Assembly: GCA_940337035.1 (NCBI GenBank)
Contig: CALNHX010001943.1
Location: 1 to 64,000 of the forward strand
Direction: 5' to 3'
Source of the DNA: Agriotes lineatus
Lineage: Eukaryota; Arthropoda; Insecta; Coleoptera; Elateridae
Length of the DNA: 64,000 nucleotides
Below are positions 33,601-46,342 of the stretch, piece after piece. The translations under genes were made by a program, and so were the position numbers. The notes beneath the pieces were generated by a model. It had not been told where the DNA came from. It searched no databases and worked only from the letters and a program-made list of their open reading frames with translations. Every line of letters starts with the position of its first letter. Position 1 is the first letter of the stretch.

Positions 33601-36600
33601 GATAAACACAAACGTCTAGCTGCGCGCGAGTTCACATGCAGACAAGCACGGTGCTCTTATTCGAATTTCCCCGAAAAATGGTCTACATAGGAAAGACTAA
33701 AAGGGTATAAAACAAGGACGCCCGGCCAGTTGACTTGAGTCCAGGAATGCACAAGAAACTTTCCAGAGCATCAAGTACCCTCCTATACTCCAATCCTGAG
33801 AGCGCTCCCTGGGCACTGGCTCGGTTACCAGAGCACAAACCTAAAACCGACGCGTAACGTATACTTTAGACCTCCGGCTCCGGTACTAGGGGATACTTCC
33901 CCAAACCCGTTCTAAGCCGTACTCTAGGCAGGCGAATCAGGTACCAGAGAAAGCCCGTAAAAACTTGCTCATAAACCGATTTTCCAGGGCGCTGAATTCG
34001 ATATCAGGGTCATCTACATTCTGACGGCTCATGGCCTCAGTACTATCTGGCTAGCTAAGCCAAACTACCACAAAGAATAATTAAGGGCACAACTTACGTG
34101 ACCGGGCATCTTTTTATCCCGCAGTGACTTCCTACGACGATTCAAACGAAATTGAACTGCTTCACAGCACCCGGAAGTTTCTCTCTGCAGTTTAACCGCA
34201 AGTTCTGCATGCGCCCATGCCAAAAGCAGTATAACACTCGCACTACACATTCCAAACCGCAGAGAGAGCACTGAGCGTCACTTGCTTCTAATTAGCTGGA
34301 CGTAGTCACCCTTAATTATAAGCTAACCGACCTGCAACGGCACTTAACATTTTAATTACAGAAGCTGCCGCTACTTTATACAGCGCCAAATTTAGGGTTC
34401 TCTGATCAGGCCAAATACATTATTAATTTCCAGGATCCTTGCCGATGTAATTTTCTTATAATACCTTTAATCTTGGGTTTCCCTCTTGCTTTTCAGCATG
34501 TTTTATTGTAGCCTACTTAGTTCGTTTGGTTTGGAAAAAGCGTTTTATGTTGTTATTCACAGGCATCCGTCATTGTTACACTTTTCCTAAGTTTTAGAAG
34601 CCTGACGAAAAGGTAATTTTCGTCGCTTTTCCAGAATTATAGTGTAACATATTGTAATGAGGCCCCTCTTACGTTTTTATGGTATGATTTTATAAATTAC
34701 TTTTATTGCCAGGTAGCTCAATAGTAATGAGATCTCTCTTATCTTATTTACCGCAGTCGTTGTTATGGAAAACCACCGTGGAAAAAATCCAGCAATTGGA
34801 TTGAAGTCGTGCTATACTAAAAGGTGTGTTCCAAAAATCTACTCAAATAAAAGCTAAGTTGTTTACACAGCAATAAACCACAAACATATATTGCTTTTTG
34901 AAATAATAAAGCTAAATATGGCTACTGTTATATACGGGTTACACCTGGCCTTGTATTTCACAGCTATCCATAGCGATGCCTTTATAATTGCGTCTTAATG
35001 ATGTAGACGCTTTACCCACACAACGTCGGCGTCGGCAGGACTTCAAACACTGTGTGAAGATCACAGGTCACTATTTCATTGCTTATCTGTGTTTGTAGTG
35101 ATTTCGCCTTCACTGGTTGCGAGACCGACGACACGCTTTGGCTGGCAAACAAAATGGGTAAAAATCAGACATCTCTTTATTAAAGAATTCCGTATAAAAC
35201 GATCTCTTCAATAGCATCCTAAAATATTGCACGCTAATTAGCACTCTGTTTAGTGATATAGTTGGCAAATAATTTAACTAAACACTTAAGAATTAACTGT
35301 ACGTTACTATTTGCAGACAACTAAGTCCTGTTAGGTAATTTAAAAAAGGAAATACATATATTTCATAAATATCGTATATAGTCTACAAATCTTAAGATCA
35401 AAGACTAAGGTAGTGACATTCAAAAGCCAAGACCCCTTTAGAGAAAAAATGGTTAACAACGACACCAACAGATTAAATACTTCGACTATTTAGCTTGCAA
35501 CATGAGGCATGAGAAGACAAAGATGTTTTCAATAAAATAGTCAAGTTATATTACAAATTCTGAGCAAAAGAAGACATATTCCAAAAACAAAAATGAAACA
35601 AGAGTGAAACTTTATGAAGTAATGGCCGCCCCTGTTCTACTGTAAAGCTGAGAGAATTGGATACTAAATAGAAATCAAATACGAATCGAAATGAAGGCAT
35701 CCGACTTGAGACACTATACATATTTAATCTAAACGACAGAATAAAATGATACAGATGTGGCAAGAAGATGTAAATAAAATGGACCACGACCACATTCATA
35801 TTTCAAAATAATTACGTCAATATTAACCAATAGACGGAAGAAAAAACGAGGGACGACCAAATAAACGTTGAAAAGACCAATTATAACACGTGGGACAGTA
35901 AGAAAATAATAGGATTTAATCCATGACGACGATAGTGATGATGAAGGAAGGAATAGTTAAAATTCTCATTCTGCTTCTTTTTAATACAAACCGAGAGGCT
36001 GCAGTGCTACTTTAGCTAGTTACTTCACGCACACGTAAATAAATAAAATATAATGTAGAATAACAATGTCGAAATGGTCGAAACACCCACAGTAAACAGT
36101 CACGAGAACATTTCAATGTTGCAAACAGGTCCTTGGCATAGATTGTATCATAGAAGTGATCTAGTGTATAACAGTATATGGAATTTAGCTCTTACGCGTT
36201 ACTTTAAATTTGATTCAGACGTCTCGTACTCCTTAATATTTGAATAATTGTTTGCCCTTTTTATCCCTTAATTAGCTCAGTAGATACATGAAAGATCACT
36301 ATCTGCCAAAAGAGAAATCCGGTTTCCCTGTAGCGCTGGTCGGAATGAAACTGACCTTACACAATATACAAGAAAATATATTGGCACAAATAAAAACATA
36401 CAAAAATACAAAGAAAACACAGGTAAATACAAATTAAATAAAGGAATACAAGTTTAAATAGTTGTGGCTATCAGCTTCAAACACATACATAAAACCTCCA
36501 TAAAGCGTATTAAATTAACGTCGAAATAATTGTATTTTAAAATAACGCAGATCTCAAAATGTCTTCATACGGTCCTGGTTAAATACCGACTATGATTGCG

Positions 36601-37505
36601 TTTACTTCTATTCAAATAGGTGCAAAGTACACACCAAGCGCAATCCTGCACACTTTCAAAAACCTCTCGCAGTTGAACGCAATTCGTAATAGCGTTGATT
36701 GCAACCATTATACCAGGAATTAGCTCTCAAACTTGCTATTTGCTCTTAAATTGAGCACGTCTTGATTGAGAATTTAATCGGCGTTTCCCAAAATAGACGC
36801 GTTCAATATAGCACAAAATTATGTACTCACCGGTACACCCAGGCAATGCGTTTGCCTAATTCCAAACGCTTGCTCACTGCACTTTTCACTTGTTGCAACA
36901 ATTATTTACCACAAGGCTTTTTAAGGCAGTTTCTAATTATTTCGCCTCTAGGAGACTGGCGTATTGCATATCTGGAGCGCCGATAAGTGCAGTCCTCAGG
37001 CCAAAGCACGCAAATGACTGACTTCTTTGAAAAATCTGCACGAGTTGAAACTCCCGGTATTCCGCAAACCGGCTTAAAAGCGCGTTAATCGCTCCACTCG
37101 TGAATTCCATTACACAATGCGTTGATTGTACAGGACCGTTCTTACGAACATTTGCTTACATAATTACAATATTGAAGCATATTAAATCCAAGCTGAATTT
37201 TAACTATGAATATAAAATAAACATTAGAGGCGAGGGATGCACATGGCGCGTTACAAGTCCACCAGTACAATATACCTGGGTAAACTGGACCGCCCCAACT
37301 CACTAGCTATTGCCCTTTCGGATAACAGTGCCATCACAGAAATACTATAGAGAAATAATCCACTAGATTTGCCAAACGGGTTCGCCACTTAAATTAAATT
37401 AAAACACTATACATCTTAATGTTAGTTTACGCCAAACAACGTGTTATACCTGTATGTAATTAATTATTTATACTTATTTCAGTTAATAAATTATAAATGA
37501 TTAAT
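33601..37505. other. No gene seen
   Basis: Unassigned 3.9 kb between the Jockey LINE and duplicated copy B. A TATAAAA at 33706 followed by CCAGTTG is a weak plus-strand promoter candidate, with a 36-codon frame starting near 33747 that matches nothing I know. No transposon ends were found. Confidence 0.45.
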
Positions 37506-40500
37506 ATAATATGAACATGCATGTAACCTTCACTACTATTTCTAAGGCTACCGTGTATAATATTTTTACAGTACCTAGCTCAGGCATAACCTGCTGCTTT
37601 TGGTTATTATTTTGTTCGATACTTTGTAGTTCGTACTATATATTCACATCACGTTCCAGAAACGCCTGTTTTGCGCCCTCGATACTATTTTGACTTGAAT
37701 ACCTTTTTTTAAATTTATTTATTTTAGTACTCAGCCAACAGCCGTTAGGCCAATTACAGGCTTTGCTGTACATTTTATAGGGACTTCCAACCCCAGTAAC
37801 GACTGTCATGACATCCGGGACCAACTATTTGCGTGTCAGCCGTACCACGAGGCGCCGTGAGATGCAGCCGTGGAACTCCCAAGTTCTGACCAGAACGACG
37901 ACGATGGGCACAATAAGGAGCAAGTCTTTAAAAGACCACACTGATGTAATAGTGTTTATTTGAATTTGTTTGAGGTAAGGAAAGAAATCGAAGTTGCTCT
38001 ATCGAAATAGAAGTATAATGGCTAAACAATTTTCTTGAATTTGCCAGAAATAGATCCACCATCGCCAACGTTTAAACGACTATGAATTCTCTCTGTGTAC
38101 ATTTTCAGCAGCTAAAATATAATCAATGCACATTGTTGTATTCTCGTTGAACTATCACCCATTATAACACTTGTTGACAAGTATTGCTTTAGAATTGGTG
38201 TGAGCAAAAATATGAGGGTTGCCATCGTTACAGAGGGTCATTGTGGCATCAAGAGTAAATTGCAAATGCTCTTCTACTTTGATTCGTGGGACAGGACTTT
38301 CTGTTGTACATTAATTTATAAGCTAACCACCGTAGTGTATTTATGTGCCCAATATAATTCTAAAAACATTTTGTTTAATTTGTTGTTTTTGAAGCCAACG
38401 TTTTCAATGTCGAAATGTTTGAAGATCCTTCGTGAGTAGAAGTTTTTCAAGATTTATTTTTTTTTCAAAGATAATGTCGATTAATGTAATCATTGCTGTA
38501 CAACCAGCATTTAAATGATAAATTTGTGAATACTGAAAAAGTTTTACTGCTAGTATCGTAACTAGAAAGCATGCATGTGGTGTATTGATAATTTAAAATC
38601 TAGCTACATTGAAAACAGATATGTTATCGTTATGCAAATGCAGCAAAGGGTATTATTTGGTATGTGAAAACATGTCCTGATCGATATTATAGCTGTTTGC
38701 GAATTCATTTACCGCTGATACTTCCCCTTGTCACTATTCGACGTACCTACACTGCCAATTGTCAACATTTATTTGATGCGATTGTTAATTAGCCCTTAAT
38801 GAATAAAAAATGGAATGTCTAGTAAAGACCGGCATATTAATTAAGTCTATTAGAACGTTGAACTGGGTGCAATTGCAGCTGGTTATAGTTGGATGTATAT
38901 AGCTGCTAATTGAGGCGTAACCCAAGAATTAAATCTGGCCGCGAGTTTTGATCATCCTGGCAATTTTCTAAATTTATCTCGCAACTATGCAATTACTCGC
39001 CGTTTATTTTTATGCGGCGCCTCGGCCAAAATTCCCATAGAACTCAATTATCCCGCCATAAAAATCTAAATCGGGCAAAAACGAGCTCTTTGTTTTTATT
39101 GGTACTGCTCCGAACCGAAGCCGACCTAAAAAAGCATAGCAGATGTTGGCTTGTCATTGTCTTTGAGCCAGCACCGAACCATAAGATGAGCGAGCGGAGG
39201 CCCATAGAAATCCAAATATAGGAAATTGAGGCTTTCAAATAATGGTCTCGATGAGACTATATTTAAAAAATGGTTATATATTGAAATTGAAAAAGCCCTA
39301 GTACTTTTTGAAAAAAATCGGAATTTTGTTACTGATAAGTAACCTTTGCGACCTTATATAACGTAATCTTCCGATCGCACGACTCTGTGACCAAGGACAA
39401 AACTACAAGAGGATCCTTGCGCCTCGAGCTAGTTTATTATTAATTTTTTGTGAATATTGACGCATTGCGCGACATACCATACATTAAACCATGGTTAGTA
39501 TAGAGCTGGTCCTTCTCTGGTAGACACCGGTACAATGCTCCTCGTATTAGAGCTGCTGTTTACCATATTTACATTTACAAGTTCACAACTAGTCCCTGCG
39601 AAACACAGGCATGTCGACAACACAAGCACGGTGAGTTTTTTCTTATGTAACATTTGATTTTTCAAGCATTGACTTAACAGCCCCGTCCTCTGCCCCACCC
39701 TCCTACAAGATCCCACAACGGGGACATCGAGTACCGCCTAACACGACTCAAGGTACTGCTGGTGGAAAAACTGGAAAACCTCCGAAGATGATAGATGAGA
39801 TGACACGAATACATGCCATATTATACCTACGGATTGCTATTGGAAAGATTGCAAGCTTCTGTGCACTGTTGCCAAGGAATAATCTCCGACTTGTCGAGGG
39901 TGTACTGTCCGGGCACTGCAAACTAAATAAGCATACAAACAGGATGGACTAATTGAAGCCCAACGTGTCGAAGATGCAGCCTCGGGGACGCCACAGCAAA
40001 AAATTTTCTGTGTGAATGCCCTGCACATGCCCCAATCAAAATGTCCATGCTGGGATAATCCGCCCTGATGCTGGCCACTAATAACAGCATTTAAAAAAAT
40101 AAATACAGTTAGATTGCCTTAAGAATAAAGTACAGTACAACCTCGTTAAGTGGGCCTCCTTTAAGTCTGCTCTCCGGGTAACCCGAACCGGTTTAGGAAA
40201 AACGTAAACAGAAATTAACAAGCTCTTTCCGCAAAACTTAGACATACATACATACCTGTACAACCAACAGTTGTATTTTTTTGTTGTATTGTGAAGTGTC
40301 AATAGTTTAAAAGCGTTTTTCTCCTTAATATAAAAAATTATTGAAAGTATATTTTTATTTTTCATTTTTTTCTGCTCTCTTTCCGGCTAACCCGGATTTT
40401 CGATATGCCGGATCGGCCGCGGTCCCGGCTGGTCCGCCTTAACGAGGTTATACTTAATGGATTTAATTCAACATCCACTGAAGGTTTTTAAAATCATATG

Positions 40501-40787
40501 TTATTCCTTCTTTACTTAATATTACAGTTTTAATTAAGAACTAACCTTGCATTCAGTTGTTGACAAGTGTCCCCGAAAGTGAAAAGGGCGATGCCTCTGT
40601 GGCGTTACGACAACGGCTTCCTTCTATGGGAGATGCCGTAAACCTTTGGTGATGCTGCCCAGTTGATTTGATACCTTCGTAGTCTTTGTTCCCACTCAAG
40701 AATTTCTTTCTGGCGGCGGCGAATAATGTAGGCCAACAACTTACTATTTTGTCCACTTTAGTGCCTTTATTAGCACTCGTCGTACCT
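37506..40787. repeat. 3.28-kb duplicated segment, copy B
   Basis: Partner of 1-3282 in direct orientation. Similarity ends exactly where the (TAGA)4 tail of the LINE begins. To the left, 37500 reads TTAATATAAT and continues beyond what copy A shows, because the window starts there. It contains a further copy of the LINE-tail/MITE unit at 39785-40508. Confidence 0.95.
40133..40454. mobile_element. pogo-like MITE in copy B
   Basis: Counterpart of 2628-2949 with the same ends and TA flanks. It differs by one base (CTCCTTAATA for ATCCTTAATA). Confidence 0.75.
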
Positions 40788-40802
40788 AGATAGATAGATA
40801 GA
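40787..40802. repeat. (TAGA)4 microsatellite, LINE 3' tail
   Basis: Four TAGA copies followed by TAAAGG; on the LINE's own strand this is a (TCTA)4 3' tail. It marks the exact 3' end of the LINE and the end of similarity to copy A. Confidence 0.9.
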
Positions 40803-41016
40803 TAAAGGAATTTATTCAGATAAGTATACATATATGCAAATATAAATACATTAAAATGATACTGACCACAAAAGATAACTTGTGCGTGGCCAGTTTCTAT
40901 TCATTTTGACAAATTAATATAATAAATTTTATAAATTAAATTGAATTGAATTAATCCTCGCATTCATATTTCATTTGATTATAATTGAAATTAACTTAAA
41001 AATCTATTCTTAAAAT

Positions 41017-43110
41017 CTAATGAATTGTCCTACTTAGGCAAGCATAGTAATCCAAGGCTTTACTCTTAATCCATTTTTTAATTTTTAATTTAAAAATATT
41101 CAAAGTGGAAATATTTCTCAAATTTATCGGAATCTCATTGAACAATTTTGTACATAAATAACTGGCATGCTTTTGTGAAACTGATTTCATTGTTTTAAGA
41201 TTGATAACCAGATGCTTTTCTTTACTTCGGGTTTGATAGGAATGAGCGCACAATGTAAAAAATGTATGATGTTTAAAAGCAAAAATAGCCAATGTGTATA
41301 GATATAATTGCCTAATCGAAAAAATATTTGTTTCTGAAAAAAGTAGCTCGGTGGAGTAAGTATAATCTTTATTGAATATAATTTTTATTACTAATTTTTG
41401 AAGAATTTCTAAAGGAAACAAATAGCAGTCTGCTACACCACCCCAACCTATTATTCCATACTGAATAACAGATTGAACTAAAGCATAGTAAACGTTTAAT
41501 ATTGTTTCCCTTTTTAATATAGTTTTAAGCAATTTAAATTTATATAAAGATTTCCTAATTTTAGTTGCCGTTTCTTCTAAGTGTTTTTTCCATCTCATGT
41601 TTCCGTCAATGTATATTCCAAGATATTTAATATAATTCACAGATGTAATAATTTGAGTACAGTTGCAATTATTTTTATTGTTATTCATACACTTGAATGA
41701 GTGAATGCAAATATTTGTAATAGGTGGAGTAATTTGTTGTGTTAAGGAAAAATATATAAACTTGGTTTTAGACAAATTCAGCGATAGCAAATCGGTTTTT
41801 AATTTATACATTATACGTGCCATTCCATCTTCCGCCTTACATACTAGTTCCTCATGACTCTCTGCCGCAAAGACAATAGCTGTGTCATCAGCAAATGAAA
41901 TTATGTCACCGTTTACATTCAGGTTCGTAAGATCGTTTATATAAATCAAAAACAACAAAGGTCCCAATACAGTTCCTTGTGGAATTCCCATTTTAACGAT
42001 TAATTTATCACTCAAAGCTTCATTTACCGTAACTTTTTGTGTTCTGTCTGATAAATAAGATTTAATCAATTCAATTGCTGTACCTCTAATTCCAAGATTT
42101 TCTAATTTGCGACAGAGGGTCATGTGACACACAGTATCAAAAGCTTTTGCAAGATCCAAAAAAACAGCTAACGTTTTTTTACTGTTGTCTAGATTATTAT
42201 GTATTTTGCTAGTGATTGCATATATTGCATCATTAGTGCCAACATTGCTACGGAAACCATATTGATTACTAGATAATATTTTAAATTTGTCCAAAAAATT
42301 TATTAGCCTTTCTTTAATACATTTTTCAATTACTTTCCCTAAATTGCTGGTAAGTGATATAGGCCTATAATTATTAACAACTGTTTTATCACCAGACTTA
42401 AATATGGGAAGAATTAAACTATTTTTAAAAACTTGAGGAAAACGTCCTGTTTGAAAACATAAATTAGTAATGTGCACTAATGGTTTTAATATAAATTGTG
42501 TTATCGCTTTAATGGTATTATTGCTAATACCATCAACTCCACTAGAATTGGTATTTTTCAAGCTTTTGATGTATTTATTAATTTCATTTTCAGTTATGGG
42601 CAATAAGTAAATAGTATTTGGATTGTAACTATCCAAAAAAGAATCATTATCCGTCTTATCAATCAACTTTGCCATATTCGTACCGACACTCTGGAAAAAC
42701 TCATTGAAATAGTTAGCTTTATCTGCATCGTGTTCAATAATATTATTTTTATCATCAACAATAACTCCAATTTCCGAAGTTTTTTTAGAATAATTAGTTA
42801 TTTCATTGATAATTTGCCATGTCTTTTTTAAATTGCCAGAGGCCTCATGTAATTTTGATTTATAATAATTATCTTTAGCAGTTTTAATTAAGCTTGTCAA
42901 TTTATTTCTGTAATTTTTGTAGTATATAATTAATTGTAAATTATGCGAATCATTTAATACCTTCTTACTAACTTTATCTCTGTGTCTAATTGAGTTTAAA
43001 ATTCCATTTGTCATCCAAGGTTTAATTTTTCTGTATTTTGATTGAATCCGGACAGTACTCTGTGATTTTAAGATATAAGCTTTTAATTTTGTATGAATAC
43101 TGATGCTGCA
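41017..43110 (-). CDS. LINE reverse transcriptase, intact domain
   Basis: An uninterrupted frame of at least 665 codons from MTNGILNSI, open upstream to about 43110 (KAYILKSQ, KYRKIKPWMTNG). RT signatures in order, numbered from that Met: SGVDGISN (158-165), YRPISLTSNLGKVIEK (216-231), AVFLDLAKAFDTV (283-295, motif A), GIPQGTVLGPLLFLIYINDL (343-362) and SFADDTAI (373-380, catalytic Asp pair intact). The C-terminus ends LSRTIH. There is no RNase H domain. The endonuclease is in a different frame upstream, so the full ORF2 is broken although this part could still encode an active RT. Confidence 0.88.
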   Translation of the reverse strand, partial: CSISIHTKLKAYILKSQSTVRIQSKYRKIKPWMTNGILNSIRHRDKVSKKVLNDSHNLQLIIYYKNYRNKLTSLIKTAKDNYYKSKLHEASGNLKKTWQIINEITNYSKKTSEIGVIVDDKNNIIEHDADKANYFNEFFQSVGTNMAKLIDKTDNDSFLDSYNPNTIYLLPITENEINKYIKSLKNTNSSGVDGISNNTIKAITQFILKPLVHITNLCFQTGRFPQVFKNSLILPIFKSGDKTVVNNYRPISLTSNLGKVIEKCIKERLINFLDKFKILSSNQYGFRSNVGTNDAIYAITSKIHNNLDNSKKTLAVFLDLAKAFDTVCHMTLCRKLENLGIRGTAIELIKSYLSDRTQKVTVNEALSDKLIVKMGIPQGTVLGPLLFLIYINDLTNLNVNGDIISFADDTAIVFAAESHEELVCKAEDGMARIMYKLKTDLLSLNLSKTKFIYFSLTQQITPPITNICIHSFKCMNNNKNNCNCTQIITSVNYIKYLGIYIDGNMRWKKHLEETATKIRKSLYKFKLLKTILKRETILNVYYALVQSVIQYGIIGWGGVADCYLFPLEILQKLVIKIIFNKDYTYSTELLFSETNIFSIRQLYLYTLAIFAFKHHTFFTLCAHSYQTRSKEKHLVINLKTMKSVSQKHASYLCTKLFNEIPINLRNISTLNIFKLKIKKWIKSKALDYYACLSRTIH

Positions 43111-43211
43111 GTATTACCATCAAGACAATTACAAACTTCTTCCCAATTTTTCAAATTAATAGACGTTTTGGTTTTACATGATTATAATAATTATGATTAC
43201 TAACAGGGGAA

Positions 43212-43899
43212 TTATGTAAGTGTTCTTTGATCAATAATGCAGTGGATAGTGGTCTGTAATGAACGACTCAATAACCACTGGAAATAAATTTTCAAATAGT
43301 TCGTTTTCACACTTAATGAAAATGTGATCAACACATGATTTTGATGTAGCAGTAACTCTAGTAGGATTTTTAAATAAGTTACAAACCCAAATTCACTCAT
43401 TATATTTAAATAATTGTTAGAAATTGCGTCTGGTTCCAGAATATCAACATTGATATCTCCAGCAATTATTTCAACCTGATAATTACAGTTGTTAAAAATT
43501 CGCAACGTTCTTCCAAGATCCTGCAAAAACTGATGTACGTTACTAGAAGGGGATCTATAGATAGCTGTGACTGCGTATGATACATTATTTATAACACAAT
43601 TTAACCGAAGAAACGTAATGCGCAAGTCCGTTTCAATTAATTGAACAGTTTTCTTAATATTTTCCTTAACATAAACAATCACTCCATCATTTTGATTAAA
43701 TGGGCCATAATTGTAGTAAATGTTGTAACCTTGCAATTGTATTTATCATCTCGTGCTGTATATTCCAAGTTTCAGTAAGTATTATTATGTCAAATTTAAT
43801 TAGTAATGATTGCAGAAATACGAAAAGTTCATCATAATTTTTGTTAATACTTCTTATATTCATATTAAAAATAGAAATTAGATTACTATGCTTACCCAA
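43212..43899 (-). pseudogene. LINE endonuclease, frameshifted
   Basis: Two frames (43899-43696 and 43736-43212) give FNMNIRSINKNYDELFVFL, IIILTETW, then NQNDGVIVYVKENI, YAVTAIYRSPSS and EIIAGDINVDIL. This is the APE-type endonuclease order (N, E in TETW, Y..YR, D..N in GDIN). The final SDH block region is degraded (LTFSLSVKTN). At least two shifts separate it from the RT frame. Confidence 0.82.
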
Positions 43900-44229
43900 A
43901 AGTTCTGTAAATCCATCGATGTCACAAACTAAAGTTTCTTTTTATCAAATCTAAATCCATCTCAATTTTGGCTTATAATTAACAGTTACTTAATAATAAA
44001 CAACAAAAAACAGATATACAGAAATAAATTCAGAAATTTGTATTTGAATGCCAATGAGGCGAATAGAAATAAACAAAAAACTATTTTGCGACAGCACCTG
44101 GGACGACAATTTTCAGCCATATCACTTTTCAACACTATCGCTTTATTTATTTTACAAAGATCCACCATATTTATCACTTTGTACACAACGTTGTCACTCT
44201 TGACGAATATGATTCCGTTGTTAGTCCAG

Positions 44230-44779
44230 ACATTTTGGTTCCATATTTATCAATCGCAGTTTTTAAAATACTAGCTCGTACCTGTGTCAGATCTTCTCGA
44301 ATCAGAGCACCCCTTCAGTTTGCTTTTATTGCGATATATCTCATTACGAATGCTCCGGTTAACAAATTTTACAATTATAGGACGTGGTTTGCCAGGTACT
44401 GGTTTTGAAATTCTATGACTTATATCTATAGAGCTCCTCATAATTGGTATATTCAATTGTTTTTGACATATCTCCATTATCTTCATATCCGTGTCTTTCT
44501 TATCTTCTTCATCGATACCGAAAATTCTCAGGCTATTTCGTCTGGAATACTGTTCTAGTTCTTCGATTTGCGTATTCGCATTATATAATTTGTTTCGAAA
44601 TCGCGAATTTTACCATCATACATTTTTAAAGTGGCTTCAAATTGAGCAGTAACCTTTGCAGTAATTCTGTCTCCTATAACTGTAAGTAGTTTTTCCGATT
44701 GTAAAATTTTTTCCACTACTTTTTGGATAAGTGCATCGTCTTCTGTCTTAGATCTGAGTGCTCGATCTTCAACTCCCAT
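44230..44779 (-). pseudogene. LINE ORF1, frameshifted
   Basis: Starts MGVEDRALRSKTEDDALI with a coiled coil (VVEKILQSEKLLTVIGDRI). It then shifts frame to QIEELEQYSRRNSLRIFGI, DMKIMEICQKQLNIPI and RPIIVKFVNRSIRNEIYRN, and shifts again to LIREDLTQVRASILKTAI. EQYSRRNxLRIFGI is the hallmark of L1-like ORF1 proteins. The two frameshifts make it non-functional. Confidence 0.82.
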
Positions 44780-44894
44780 TGTGTACCAAGTTTAATTAAT
44801 TATTTATAAGCAATAACACAAAATAGTACGAACTCGGCCCACGGTACTGCTTGCACAACTACTCGCAGCAACGGTCATGCGAGAATGAAGGAGG

Positions 44895-46011
44895 ATGCGA
44901 CTAGTAAAACGCTGGAGTACATTGGTCACCAACACTTGGCTTACTACAATACAAAGTCAAGCAGCAGTCAGAGGGCGAAATAACGAAAAGGAGGATCCTA
45001 TCAGAAATAGCGAAAATTTTCGACCCATTGGGATTACTAGCACCAGTCATCATAACTGATAAGTTATTAATACAAGAGTTATGGGCCCGACAATATTCAT
45101 GGCGTGAAGAATTACCCAAGTATATAGAACAAAAATGGTCAAGATTCAGGCAATAACTACCGAGGGTAGAAGAGGTACACATTCAAGATGGACAAACTAT
45201 GAAGAGGATGTCCACATGGAGGTGCACGGTTTCTATGATTCCTAAGAGAGAGCTTATGGAGCGGCGATCTACATAAAAAATCTTCACCATCAGGGACCAC
45301 AACAGTGACGTTACTCACAGCCAAGTCAAAAGTGGCACCCCTCAAGATGAAGAAGACGCTGCCAAAGTTAGAATTATGTGCGGTTGAATTATTAGCCAAA
45401 TTATTGGAAAAGACCAGTACAACCATGGAGTTAAATAACATTGAGATCTATGCCTGGACAGACTCATGATTACTCTAGCCTGGATAAAAGAAAGTCCAGA
45501 AAAATGGAAGCATTTTGTGGCAAATCGGGTTGCTACAATTCACGAGTGAATAGGCAAGCAGTGCTGGAATCATGTCAAGACTGAAGACAACCCAGCAGAC
45601 TTGGTCACAAAAGGAGTGCAACCGTCCAAATTATGTGATCACTCGTTATGGTTCCATGGCCCTGAATGGTTAATAAATGAAGACACCCAGGATCGAATAA
45701 AGGCCCAGACACCACTGAAGAAGAAAGAAGGAAACCTCGGCAGGTAGCAGTGCATGCAGCGATCAGTGAGGCATCTGATGTAATGGAAAGATTCTTATCA
45801 TTCAGCAAAATGATTAGAATAATCGCCTACTGCAAGCGTTTCATGAAGAAATGTAGGAAAGAAGTCGTAGCAATCCAGCAACTATCCACCACCGAACTAC
45901 GTGATAGCCTAAAGTGCATCATCAAATCAGCACAAAGGCATGACTTCCCAAGAGAACATCATCTGCTACAGCAAGGCAGAATGATGAACAGCAAAAGTAT
46001 ATTATTCAACG
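44895..46011 (+). pseudogene. BEL/Pao retrotransposon pol fragment
   Basis: Plus-strand remnants in pol order. The end of RT carries KRRILSEIAKIFDPLGLLAP (about 44983-45042, within a frame ending near 45155), diagnostic of BEL/Pao. The RNase H has MEVHGFYDS, stop, ERAYGAAIYI, LPKLELCAVELLAKLL and EIYAWTDS. The linker CWNHVKTEDNPADLVTKGV and LWFHGPEWL follows. An integrase-proximal stretch (45750-46011) ends at the TA where the mariner relative starts. Several stops and frameshifts are present. The RT core, gag, LTRs and integrase are absent. Confidence 0.85.
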
Positions 46012-46342
46012 TACAGGGTGGGCCAAAGTAGACGCTTTCTTATGGAACTCATGTTCCTGTCAGAGATAGAAAAATGTTGACCAACGTCTCCCGAGCTCAA
46101 ATTTTATGAAAAAGTTACTGGTGCAAACAGAATTTTGCTATCGTAAACCGTAGGCCGCTTGTTTAAAATTCGTCGATTTCTTTAAAACCTTCTAGCTTTT
46201 TTGTTTTTAGGAATAATTGAATTCTGTAAAAACTTTCTCATAGCAGTTTTTGATGTAGAATGGGCTGGTGCATTTTGTTTTAATACAGGGTGATTCGTAA
46301 ATTTGCTGCAACAAAAAAAATTTTTTCTTATGGGACACCATA

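Larger units (their letters stand above)
40787..44800 (-). mobile_element. CR1/Jockey-group LINE, near full length
   Basis: Minus strand: ORF1 (44779-44230), endonuclease (43899-43212), RT (to 41017), 3' UTR and a TCTA microsatellite tail. It belongs to the same family as, or a close relative of, the split LINE at 3731-8770. RT is intact, while ORF1 and the endonuclease carry frameshifts. The 5' limit near 44800 is where ORF1 homology stops. The DNA beyond it does not match the sequence following copy A, so the insertion site cannot be closed simply. Confidence 0.88.

Noticed and set aside
33700..33860. TATAAAA plus CCAGTTG promoter and a 36-codon gene
   Set aside because: Spacing from TATA to the initiator-like A is about 22 nt, shorter than the usual ~30, and the peptide matches nothing. 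The same applies to the pair at 54175/54199.
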